IMG/VR virus record: IMGVR_UViG_3300030105_002498
Coordinates: 29,331-93,330 of that record
Source of the DNA: a virus
Reading direction: 5' to 3' (one strand)
DNA length: 64,000 bases
The notes under the pieces were generated by a model, which had not been told where the DNA came from, searched no databases, and saw nothing but the letters and a program-made list of their open reading frames with translations. The translations under genes were made by a program, and so were the position numbers. Shown here one piece after another: positions 58,595 through 64,000 of this stretch (position 1 is its first letter; the number at the start of each line of letters is the position of its first letter).

Positions 58595-59016
58595 TTTATT
58601 TATTTTTTCTAGCCAGTTTCTTTATTTTTATGGGCAAGAGTGTCGCTGACATTGTTTCCGTAGATAGTCATTGGAAACAATCGTGGTTAGGGAAAAAATT
58701 TAGTGAGCCATCATTCTTTGGACCAAAATCCAAGACAGCTCAAAGAAAAGAAAAGGTTGGTACTTGGATTAGTACCAACCTTTATCTGTCTATTAAAATA
58801 GCTAACTATTTAGCACATACAATTCTAGTTTCATTTAGTGACATTTGGCATCTTGCCAATACAGTTAGAAGAATTGGAATCTACCTTGGTATTTTTACTG
58901 CATTCAATCTGACAGGATATAATTCTTACGTCTTAACTGGGGGGTTTGCAGCTTCAAATATGATAGGATTTTGGCTAATGTATAACTATGTATTAAGAAG
59001 TTCTGATTTAACCTAA
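58591..59016 (+). CDS. Membrane protein
   Basis: A 141-residue protein with an N-terminal hydrophobic segment (IYLFFLASFFIFMGKSV) and further ones in the C-terminal half (IGIYLGIFTAFNLTGYNS, MIGFWLMYNYVL). The central loop is basic (GPKSKTAQRKEK). Its coding sequence contains a perfect 13-bp inverted repeat. It ends overlapping the convergent minus-strand gene by four bases. Together with the upstream gene it may act in lysis or membrane protection; unproven. Confidence 0.6.
   Translation: MIYLFFLASFFIFMGKSVADIVSVDSHWKQSWLGKKFSEPSFFGPKSKTAQRKEKVGTWISTNLYLSIKIANYLAHTILVSFSDIWHLANTVRRIGIYLGIFTAFNLTGYNSYVLTGGFAASNMIGFWLMYNYVLRSSDLT
58752..58783. repeat. Perfect 13-bp inverted repeat inside a gene
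   Basis: AAAGGTTGGTACT (58752-58764) is the exact reverse complement of AGTACCAACCTTT (58771-58783), with a 6-base loop. A stem this stable within a coding region could stop or stall transcription from either strand, act as an RNA-processing site, or bind a dimeric regulator. Confidence 0.65.
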
Positions 59017-59243
59017 TAGTCAATATGAATCAGAACTTTTTCATCCTCTTCACACCCTAACTCTATGAGTTTGTTTGCTACTGGGTCATTACCAAAACCA
59101 CCTTTAGCTAGTCCCTCTTTTGAATTAGCTGTATAATCAACATAACAGTCAGTACCTCTTTCCAGAGTAATATAATCAATTAAATCCTCCTCTTCTCTAA
59201 AATCTTCAGAGATGGAGAATACTTTTGTTCTTATAACTACCAT
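59013..59243 (-). CDS. Hypothetical small acidic protein
   Basis: A 76-residue protein. The first half is beta-like then acidic (FSISEDFREEEDLIDYI); the second part includes KGGFGNDPVANKLIELGCEE and ends VLIHIDY. It is the last gene of the minus-strand operon and overlaps the start-stop junction of the gene before (TAATG). Its 3' end overlaps the convergent membrane-protein gene by four bases. The family is not recognised. Confidence 0.6.
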   Translation of the reverse strand: MVVIRTKVFSISEDFREEEDLIDYITLERGTDCYVDYTANSKEGLAKGGFGNDPVANKLIELGCEEDEKVLIHIDY

Positions 59244-59674
59244 TATTTATTAGCATCTCTGATTCGACCAAGTTCCATCCCTAACCACATTCTTGCTTCC
59301 ATTGTTTTTTGGGTTAAAGCTACAATCACAGTACTTGTATGTGGAGAAGGCTCTTCTTCTAAAGCAAGCCTCATCATAGGTGTCAATCCTTTTAGTATTT
59401 GCCTCATTTCATCAAGGATAGCAATTTTTCCCTTTGTTTCCAAGACTTCTGAATGGGATTCATTAAAGTTTTCAATATCTTCTACTGACTTTCTTTTTCC
59501 ATCATTGACATAAGGACTAGGACGACCTGAAAGCACACCATGTAAAGCTCCTGAATACATCATTGCCTCTTGCAACTTAGTTTTTACAGTTGAGATTTCT
59601 CTACTCCTCCCTTCTACGGAGTCTAGAGTGTTAATGAGTGTGATAAATTTTGCTCTTACTTCTGAAAAATCCAT
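59243..59674 (-). CDS. Probable Acb2/Tad1-like cyclic-nucleotide/gcADPR sponge
   Basis: A 143-residue all-helical protein. SREISTVKTKLQEAMMYSGA (about 24-43) has the R-E...K-L-x-E-A-x-M-[WY] pattern of the Acb2/Tad1 hairpin family, phage proteins that soak up CBASS cyclic oligonucleotides or Thoeris gcADPR signals. A second similar segment, VALTQKTMEARMWLGMELG (118-136), suggests two hairpins in one chain. Between them is a charged linker. No enzyme motif is seen, as expected for a sponge. Similarity is judged by eye; other helical hairpin proteins could look alike. Confidence 0.55.
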   Translation of the reverse strand: MDFSEVRAKFITLINTLDSVEGRSREISTVKTKLQEAMMYSGALHGVLSGRPSPYVNDGKRKSVEDIENFNESHSEVLETKGKIAILDEMRQILKGLTPMMRLALEEEPSPHTSTVIVALTQKTMEARMWLGMELGRIRDANK

Positions 59675-59692
59675 AATATAAATTTTAAATGT

Positions 59693-60454
59693 TTAAAATA
59701 CTAACTTAAATAAAACTCCAGCTCCAGCTTGAAAGCCAGAACTAATAGTGCCATCTTTATTCCTGGTAAAACCATAACCTCCATAAGTACCCAATGAAAA
59801 CTTACTCCCTTTTGTGTCAGTAACTTTATAAGTTCTGACAGATTTAGTTGTTGAGTAAGGATTAAAATTGGAGACATCAACAAAAGGTTTAGGTTTCTTA
59901 AAGAGGTTTTTGAGACCTTTCTTTTTCTCTTTGCCAATTACAACAGAGTACTCATTGAGTATCTTCTGTTTTAAGAATAGACTATCAAATCCCATAGTAA
60001 TATCACCTTCAACCCAAGTCTTACCTTTATCAATAAGTTTAAAGTCTCTGTGATAAATAGGATAAGTAAGACCTTCCACGACAGTTTCACCTACAATCTT
60101 AATCCTATCAGTAAATACTGTGTCAATTCTAAACTCAGTTTGCACATAAGTTACATTGCCACCTTTCTTCAGCTCTTTGGAGAACTTTTTTACTTGTACT
60201 TGAAGTGCCATGATTAATGAGTCAGTAGTCTTAGCTTTGAGGAAGTCTTTTGTCCTCGCTGTTTCTATTGCCTGGATTCTAGCTCGGCTTACACCATCTT
60301 TATCTATCCAGGTGTCTAGTGTATCATTCATGGCAGCTACCATATTTTTTTGCTCTTGGAGTTTATTATCTGCCCTGTTACCTAGATAGAAAAAAAGACC
60401 TAGTAAAACTAAAAGAACTAAAATTACAATGTTTTTAACCCAGTCCTTACTCAT
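59693..60454 (-). CDS. Membrane-anchored, spanin-like protein
   Basis: A 253-residue protein. An N-terminal transmembrane helix (VKNIVILVLLVLLGLFFYLG, about 6-25) is followed by a coiled coil (NRADNKLQEQKNMVAAMND; QVQVKKFSKELKK), a beta-rich periplasmic part and a C-terminal barrel-like hairpin (GTYGGYGFTRNKDGT, then GAGVLFKLVF ending in Phe). Inner-membrane anchor, coiled coil and outer-membrane-directed end fit a one-piece spanin that fuses the membranes at lysis. The start overlaps the gene before by four bases. Confidence 0.55.
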   Translation of the reverse strand: MSKDWVKNIVILVLLVLLGLFFYLGNRADNKLQEQKNMVAAMNDTLDTWIDKDGVSRARIQAIETARTKDFLKAKTTDSLIMALQVQVKKFSKELKKGGNVTYVQTEFRIDTVFTDRIKIVGETVVEGLTYPIYHRDFKLIDKGKTWVEGDITMGFDSLFLKQKILNEYSVVIGKEKKKGLKNLFKKPKPFVDVSNFNPYSTTKSVRTYKVTDTKGSKFSLGTYGGYGFTRNKDGTISSGFQAGAGVLFKLVF

Positions 60455-60816
60455 AAGTCAGCTATTTTACAGTCATCTAAATAAGTCTCTACTGTGTGCC
60501 ATGTAATTCCTAAGTTTGCATCATGATTACTCATCATACTTTCTAAAGCTCCATAGAATTCTTTTTCATCATAAAAAGCTCTCCAGTATTTACCTTTATT
60601 TTGTTCAGCTTGACTCTCAAAATCTGCAACAGACCAGTAAACTCCTAGCACTCCTGGAGATAACATCTTAATTTGTGCTGGAGGTCCTGTTTGCATACCC
60701 AGAGTAATCTCACTAAAAATTGTAGTTTCAACACTTTGAACCTCTCCTAAATTAGGGAAGCTAGTAATAAAATTTTTTACTATAGCTAAAGCTGATGTTA
60801 AAATAGTTAGTTTCAT
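60451..60816 (-). CDS. Hypothetical protein with hydrophobic N-terminus
   Basis: A 121-residue protein. The first ~20 residues (MKLTILTSALAIVKNFITSF) are moderately hydrophobic and could be a weak signal or simply an amphipathic helix. The rest is soluble, with aromatic-rich C-terminal sequence (GKYWRAFYDEKEFYGALESM). Four-base overlaps on both sides show translational coupling. The family is not recognised. Confidence 0.55.
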   Translation of the reverse strand: MKLTILTSALAIVKNFITSFPNLGEVQSVETTIFSEITLGMQTGPPAQIKMLSPGVLGVYWSVADFESQAEQNKGKYWRAFYDEKEFYGALESMMSNHDANLGITWHTVETYLDDCKIADL

Positions 60817-61082
60817 AATTCTGAATTTTGAGATGAATAATAAGTTGCATAAGTTTCTAAGTCTCCACTAGTAACAGAAACTTGTGTTCTTCCTACTGAC
60901 CAACCTTCAGAATCTAAAAATCGGATATTCTTAGAGTGTAAGTTTACAACTATTTGACATCCTTTTAAATTGTTGGTAAAATACAGACTTCTTGTTCCTG
61001 CTACATGAGCATGCCTATAACCAATCATTTTGATATAGTCAAGAAATCTTTGGTCTGCTTTAAAATGAATTAATTTTTTCAT
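60813..61082 (-). CDS. Hypothetical small basic protein
   Basis: An 89-residue protein with alternating beta-like segments (TRSLYFTNNLKGCQIVVNLH, NIRFLDSEGWSVGRTQVSVT). It has no membrane segment. It is preceded by a 52-base gap after the MazG-like gene, the second largest gap in this operon, but no host-type promoter is seen there. The family is not recognised. Confidence 0.55.
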   Translation of the reverse strand: MKKLIHFKADQRFLDYIKMIGYRHAHVAGTRSLYFTNNLKGCQIVVNLHSKNIRFLDSEGWSVGRTQVSVTSGDLETYATYYSSQNSEL

Positions 61083-61134
61083 TTCATAAAAATTTTGTGC
61101 GTTAATAAATAGAAAACTTATTCGGAGATAAAGC

Positions 61135-61599
61135 TCATACTGTTGTCAGATTGTCGTAGCTATCTTGTAAAGCTTCTTCAACGTTAACTCCATAGTCAGA
61201 TGCAATCCTACATACAGCAATGGAAAATTGACATAAGATGCCACTTAAATTAATAAAGTCTACATAATTTTCACCTTTGTAATGGTCTTTTGTCATTTCT
61301 GCTATCTCCCCTAAAAGTCTATTTGCAGTATTAATGCAAATAGTTCGGGAAAGTCCCCTAGGCATGAATTGCATATCACTAGGGGCAAAAACTATAAGAA
61401 AAGGCATTTCAACCTCTTTACAAAGAGCTGCTGTGAACCAGCAAACACTTCCAAATTTTTCTGTAAGTCTTTCTTCTGTAGATGCTTGTAAGAATCGTTG
61501 GTACTCTCCCATGAGTCCTAATGTCAAATACCCTAATCCAAATTCTTTAGGGTAATTTGCTGTGGCTTTTACCATCTCTTGGTAATCGTGTAAGTTCAT
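61135..61599 (-). CDS. MazG-like protein lacking catalytic residues
   Basis: A 154-residue helical protein. YQEMVKATANYPKE, YLTLGLMGEYQRF (about 24-36) and EKFGSVCWFTAAL (47-59) follow the all-alpha MazG NTP pyrophosphohydrolase pattern. However, the usual G-E-x-x-E is here G-E-Y-Q-R, and E-x-G-D-V-L-W has become K-F-G-S-V-C-W, so metal-binding Glu and Asp are missing. It may be a non-catalytic binder, for example of nucleotides or signalling alarmones, or be decaying. Confidence 0.55.
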   Translation of the reverse strand: MNLHDYQEMVKATANYPKEFGLGYLTLGLMGEYQRFLQASTEERLTEKFGSVCWFTAALCKEVEMPFLIVFAPSDMQFMPRGLSRTICINTANRLLGEIAEMTKDHYKGENYVDFINLSGILCQFSIAVCRIASDYGVNVEEALQDSYDNLTTV

Positions 61600-61690
61600 C
61601 TCTAACTTTGTTTATTCTATCCTCTCTTTCTAAATTCTCTTCAGTCCAACCTAGTTCTTTTTCTAGGTCAGCTAAAGAGGATTTAGTCAT
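61547..61690 (-). CDS. Small charged protein (candidate)
   Basis: A 47-residue frame, MTKSSLADLEKELGWTEENL, then EREDRINKVRDELTRLPRDG. The first 35 residues form a clear amphipathic, charged helix. The 3' part overlaps the MazG-like gene by 53 bases. It fills the only gap between two operon genes, which supports reality. The low-complexity end in the overlap lowers confidence. Confidence 0.45.
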   Translation of the reverse strand: MTKSSLADLEKELGWTEENLEREDRINKVRDELTRLPRDGKSHSKLP

Positions 61691-61724
61691 GAGAGAATAA
61701 AGTTTTTTTAAATAAATTGACATA

Positions 61725-62060
61725 TTATACCAAGTCGATAGGTGATTCCTTAATTACCTGGTCTTCACCTGGAGCAGGATTATCAATAGCAATGACATCA
61801 TCAAAATGAATCACACTAAAAATAATTCCATGTTCAGGAGTTCTCTTGATAGTCTTACTCGATAAGAATTGGACATAAGTTGGAAATACTACATGGTCTC
61901 CAATTTCTACAAGACCTTCAGGACAGTCAGGACCTATTTGCTCTACTGTTTGTACAATGTCAAATAAATCTTGGTCATCTTTAGCAGTCCCAATTAATAA
62001 TTTTTTCTTACCGAATAACTCCTGCTTAATAAGCAATCTTTTTCCTAATACTTTAATCAT
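61725..62060 (-). CDS. GroES-like co-chaperonin
   Basis: A 111-residue protein from MIKVLGKRLLIKQE. It has the cpn10 layout: an N-terminal strand with V-L-G-K-R-L-L-I, a loop at about 17-30, IVQTVEQIGPDCPEGLVEIG then DHVVFPTYV (the G-D-x-V-x-F motif), and a C-terminal strand FDDVIAI. Phages such as T4 (gp31) carry such proteins to fold their capsid with host GroEL. The loop LFGKKKLLIGTAKDDQD is where GroEL contact would be expected. An earlier in-frame ATG overlaps the HD gene and is less likely. Confidence 0.7.
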   Translation of the reverse strand: MIKVLGKRLLIKQELFGKKKLLIGTAKDDQDLFDIVQTVEQIGPDCPEGLVEIGDHVVFPTYVQFLSSKTIKRTPEHGIIFSVIHFDDVIAIDNPAPGEDQVIKESPIDLV

Positions 62061-62061
62061 G

Positions 62062-62580
62062 TTACGATTTTTTAAGTTCATTAAATCTTTTCAAAAACTC
62101 TCTTTTAGCTTTGGCAGGATTCCAAAAATCAAATCCTTGGAACATCGAGCCATCAACTTTAAAACTCTCCCATTCATACACTAAAGCACTTCTGTCAGTA
62201 GTTTTTACATCTGGGTCATAAGGATAATCAAAATTAAACTTACATGCAATTTTTTTCTGAAGTAAATCTTCTAATCTTTGATAATTAGGTAATAAAGCTT
62301 TTAGTGGAGATGGAACATCCCCCATGTAAGCTTCACTAGCATCATGCATCAAAGCTTGAAGCTTAACACTATCCTTAGTAACTTTGTCACAACACCAACA
62401 AGAATGTTGGGCAACACTATATAATCCTGGAGTATGTCCCATCCACCTAGGTATCAAACTAAGTGCATGGGCAATATCTTCAATTATAATAGTGTCTTCC
62501 TCCATTTCAAGATAGTTAAAGAACAAACCACTTTCAGTCATTATAGAGTTCGGAGTGAATAAGCCATTTGTTACTATCAT
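62062..62580 (-). CDS. HD-domain nucleotide phosphohydrolase (YfbR-like)
   Basis: A 172-residue protein starting MIVTNGLFTPNS. The start is fixed by ATGA overlap with the zinc-ribbon gene. HD residues: H59 in SVAQHS, H79-D80 in ALMHDASEAYMGD, D130 in VKTTD. The phrase EAYMGDVPSPLKALLPNYQR closely matches the YfbR/YfdR 5'-deoxynucleotidase group, which dephosphorylates dNMPs. It probably tunes nucleotide pools during replication. It sits next to the GroES-like gene with one base between. Confidence 0.75.
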   Translation of the reverse strand: MIVTNGLFTPNSIMTESGLFFNYLEMEEDTIIIEDIAHALSLIPRWMGHTPGLYSVAQHSCWCCDKVTKDSVKLQALMHDASEAYMGDVPSPLKALLPNYQRLEDLLQKKIACKFNFDYPYDPDVKTTDRSALVYEWESFKVDGSMFQGFDFWNPAKAKREFLKRFNELKKS

Positions 62581-62699
62581 AGTTCTCTTGTTTTTGTAAC
62601 ACAAGATTCACATCGTAAAGGTAAGTGTAATTTATATTTTGGTACATAAACTATATTCTTACAGTTCAGATGGATACAATCTTTTGGTTTAGTGTTCAT
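62577..62699 (-). CDS. Zinc-ribbon miniprotein
   Basis: A 40-residue frame, MNTKPKDCIHLNCKNIVYVP, then KYKLHLPLRCESCVTKTREL. Four cysteines (C8, C13, C30, C33), the last two as C-x-x-C, give a compact zinc-ribbon. It starts one base after the helicase stop and ends with ATGA overlap into the HD gene, so it is embedded in the operon. It may bind RNA/DNA or a host polymerase. Confidence 0.65.
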   Translation of the reverse strand: MNTKPKDCIHLNCKNIVYVPKYKLHLPLRCESCVTKTREL

Positions 62700-62700
62700 G

Positions 62701-64000
62701 TTAAATATTTAAAAAGTAAAGTTCCTTCTTAGCTCTAGTTCTTGCAACATACTTCAGGTTCATTTCCTGCTTCTGTTGTTCTTCAGTTATGGCAAAGTTA
62801 GAAGGAATTAAATTCTCATTCACAATATATACTGTATCAGCTTCAAGTCCTTTTGACTTGTGGATAGTACATAACATAATTGAATCTTTCTTTCCTACAA
62901 ATAAAGATTTTACCTCTTGGATAAAACTCTTCATTCCTCCTGTACCAAAGTAACCAAGACCTTTAGCTAGTCTGTTAAAATTCGTAAAATTCTGTTGAAA
63001 GACCCAAAGATTTAGTTCGGCTTTATCACCTTTCTTATTCTCTAAAGTCTTCAACTTAACCAACATCTTAGCTTTTGCAATTTGAATACTCCCTCCAGCA
63101 TAAGGATTTAAAAACCTAACAACTGAAGTCAAAATATCTTCTCCTTTAATGTAAGCTGACTTACCATTGAGTATAAGCTGAAAGTACAAGTCAATTAAAG
63201 GACTTGAGTTTCTACAAATAACCATGGCTTTATCTTTAATTAAAAGAGGGTCACCAATAGTCTCTACTATTCCTTCATTTTTAGAGTGAGGTAACATTAC
63301 ATTGTACACTTCATTCGCTGAGTTGATTATTGAAGTATCACATCTATAGCAAATATCAAGTACACATTCTTGTACATTACCTTTATCTAAAAACAAATCA
63401 AAAGACTTTGAGTAAGCTCCACTAAATCCATACACACTTTGATTTCTATCTCCAACTGCAATCCATTTTTCAATACAACCTTGTCCTAATAACTTATCAA
63501 TAAGAGCATGTTGGCATAAGTTTAAATCTTGTGCCTCATCAATCATCAAGTAAGTTGGAGCTATTGGTATTGTTAAATCCATTGCAACAGGGAGATAAAC
63601 CATGTCTGTAAAATCAATAGTAATTGTCTTACCTTTGTAACTCTCTGCTCTAAGTTCAAGAAATCCTTTCCAAAAATGAGCTAAATTAGGAGCTATAAAT
63701 AGATTCTTCCCTATCCCAGCAGCATTCTCCATTATAGTTTGCATGTCATCAGTTAAGAATAGTCTTGAAATGTCATTCATATCCATAAGGGTATAAGTTA
63801 ACCTCAATTTATCCTCCCAAGTCATCATTCTAAATTTTACTTTCTCCTTTTTCTGTAATTCTTTGATTAAATCAAAGTTCTTCCCTTTGTTTACTACACA
63901 TCTTTTCCATTTCTTCACAGCAGAGAATCCTAAACTGTGAACTGTAAGTGATTTCCCTTGGTCAAGACCTCGACTCTCAATTTGATTTTGAATCTCCTCA
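62701..64000 (-). CDS. UvrD/Rep-family superfamily 1 helicase (5' end beyond window)
   Basis: At least 433 codons; the frame runs on to the window edge (TVHSLGFSAVKKW upstream of the GTG at 63918), so that GTG is not the true start. Visible SF1A motifs: TVHS (Ia), LMIDEAQDLN (II), VGDRNQSVYGFSGA (III), CTIHKSKGLEADTVYI (V), YVARTRAKKELYF (VI). Walker A must lie past 64000. This is a 3'-5' DNA helicase for replication or recombination and the most upstream visible gene of the minus-strand operon. Confidence 0.85.
   Translation of the reverse strand, partial: EEIQNQIESRGLDQGKSLTVHSLGFSAVKKWKRCVVNKGKNFDLIKELQKKEKVKFRMMTWEDKLRLTYTLMDMNDISRLFLTDDMQTIMENAAGIGKNLFIAPNLAHFWKGFLELRAESYKGKTITIDFTDMVYLPVAMDLTIPIAPTYLMIDEAQDLNLCQHALIDKLLGQGCIEKWIAVGDRNQSVYGFSGAYSKSFDLFLDKGNVQECVLDICYRCDTSIINSANEVYNVMLPHSKNEGIVETIGDPLLIKDKAMVICRNSSPLIDLYFQLILNGKSAYIKGEDILTSVVRFLNPYAGGSIQIAKAKMLVKLKTLENKKGDKAELNLWVFQQNFTNFNRLAKGLGYFGTGGMKSFIQEVKSLFVGKKDSIMLCTIHKSKGLEADTVYIVNENLIPSNFAITEEQQKQEMNLKYVARTRAKKELYFLNI

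Noticed and set aside
62581-62604. Upstream ATG of the HD gene adding eight residues
   Set aside because: It lies inside the zinc-ribbon gene; the ATGA junction at 62577-62580 is the better start.
63916-63918. GTG as the helicase start
   Set aside because: The frame continues upstream to the window edge with a helicase motif Ia-like TVHS, so the real start is beyond 64000.
1-64000. CRISPR array, insertion sequence, integrase/att site or diversity-generating retroelement
   Set aside because: No regularly spaced repeats, transposase, integrase or reverse transcriptase were seen; the only repeats are the short ones listed and protein-level fibre modules.

Overview
The window is most likely a 64 kb piece of a crAss-like phage (Crassvirales type, podovirus-like tail) infecting a member of the Bacteroidota. 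No database could be searched. The assignment rests on gene order (IHF-like protein, TerL, portal, acidic scaffold-like protein, major capsid protein, fibres, three small tail/ring-type proteins, very large tail-hub protein, cargo proteins), on recognisable crAss-type sequence in several of these, and on a 4678-residue protein carrying the DFDxD active-site loop of crAss-like virion RNA polymerases. The host inference comes from several TTG-N20-TAnnTTTG promoters (the Bacteroidota sigma-ABfr type), weak or absent Shine-Dalgarno sequences, AT-rich DNA and a signal peptide ending in FAQ. The standard genetic code fits: the very long frames close at ordinary stops and no suppressor tRNA is visible.

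Layout. (1) About 1-3300: small, mostly unknown genes, nearly all on the minus strand, several with their own hairpin terminator. Upstream of four of these units lies a shared motif (minus-strand reading CCCCCACCTATTTTTAGCA) that may be a phage-specific early promoter. One small plus-strand gene, a possible short RNA unit and three tRNAs (Tyr, Met/Ile, Thr) sit among them. (2) 3552-12048: plus-strand entry of the late region: winged-helix-like and IHF-like DNA-binding proteins, a Cys-rich protein, a DUF1573-like protein, a GIY-YIG-like nuclease, a secreted beta-rich protein, TerL and portal. (3) 12093-18262: scaffold-like protein with its own promoter, major capsid protein with a terminator after it, and head or neck proteins. 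(4) 18280-27743: four or five fibre genes sharing modules, one fibre-gene stub, and, inserted between fibres behind a host-type promoter, a cassette of small protein, holin, metallophosphoesterase and PD-(D/E)XK nuclease. (5) 27743-58248: tail ring proteins, an 1838-residue tail protein with a VWA-like insertion, and cargo proteins including the giant RNA polymerase polypeptide and a 1558-residue partner, closed by a strong terminator. (6) 58298-59016: two small membrane proteins. (7) 59013-64000: minus-strand, tightly overlapping operon running in from beyond the right edge: UvrD-like helicase (cut by the window), zinc-ribbon miniprotein, HD nucleotidase, GroES-like co-chaperonin, a MazG-like protein missing catalytic residues, unknowns, a spanin-like protein and a probable Acb2/Tad1-type sponge.

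How the parts may work together (inference): the injected virion polymerase would read early genes, perhaps from the CCCCCAC...TAGCA motif; host RNA polymerase or a modified form would read the TTG/TAnnTTTG promoters for the structural genes; the right-hand operon would manage nucleotide pools, recombination, folding, counter-defence and lysis. The least described elements are the domain content of the 4678-residue protein, the possible signal-molecule sponge, the VWA insertion in the tail protein, and the shared early motif.
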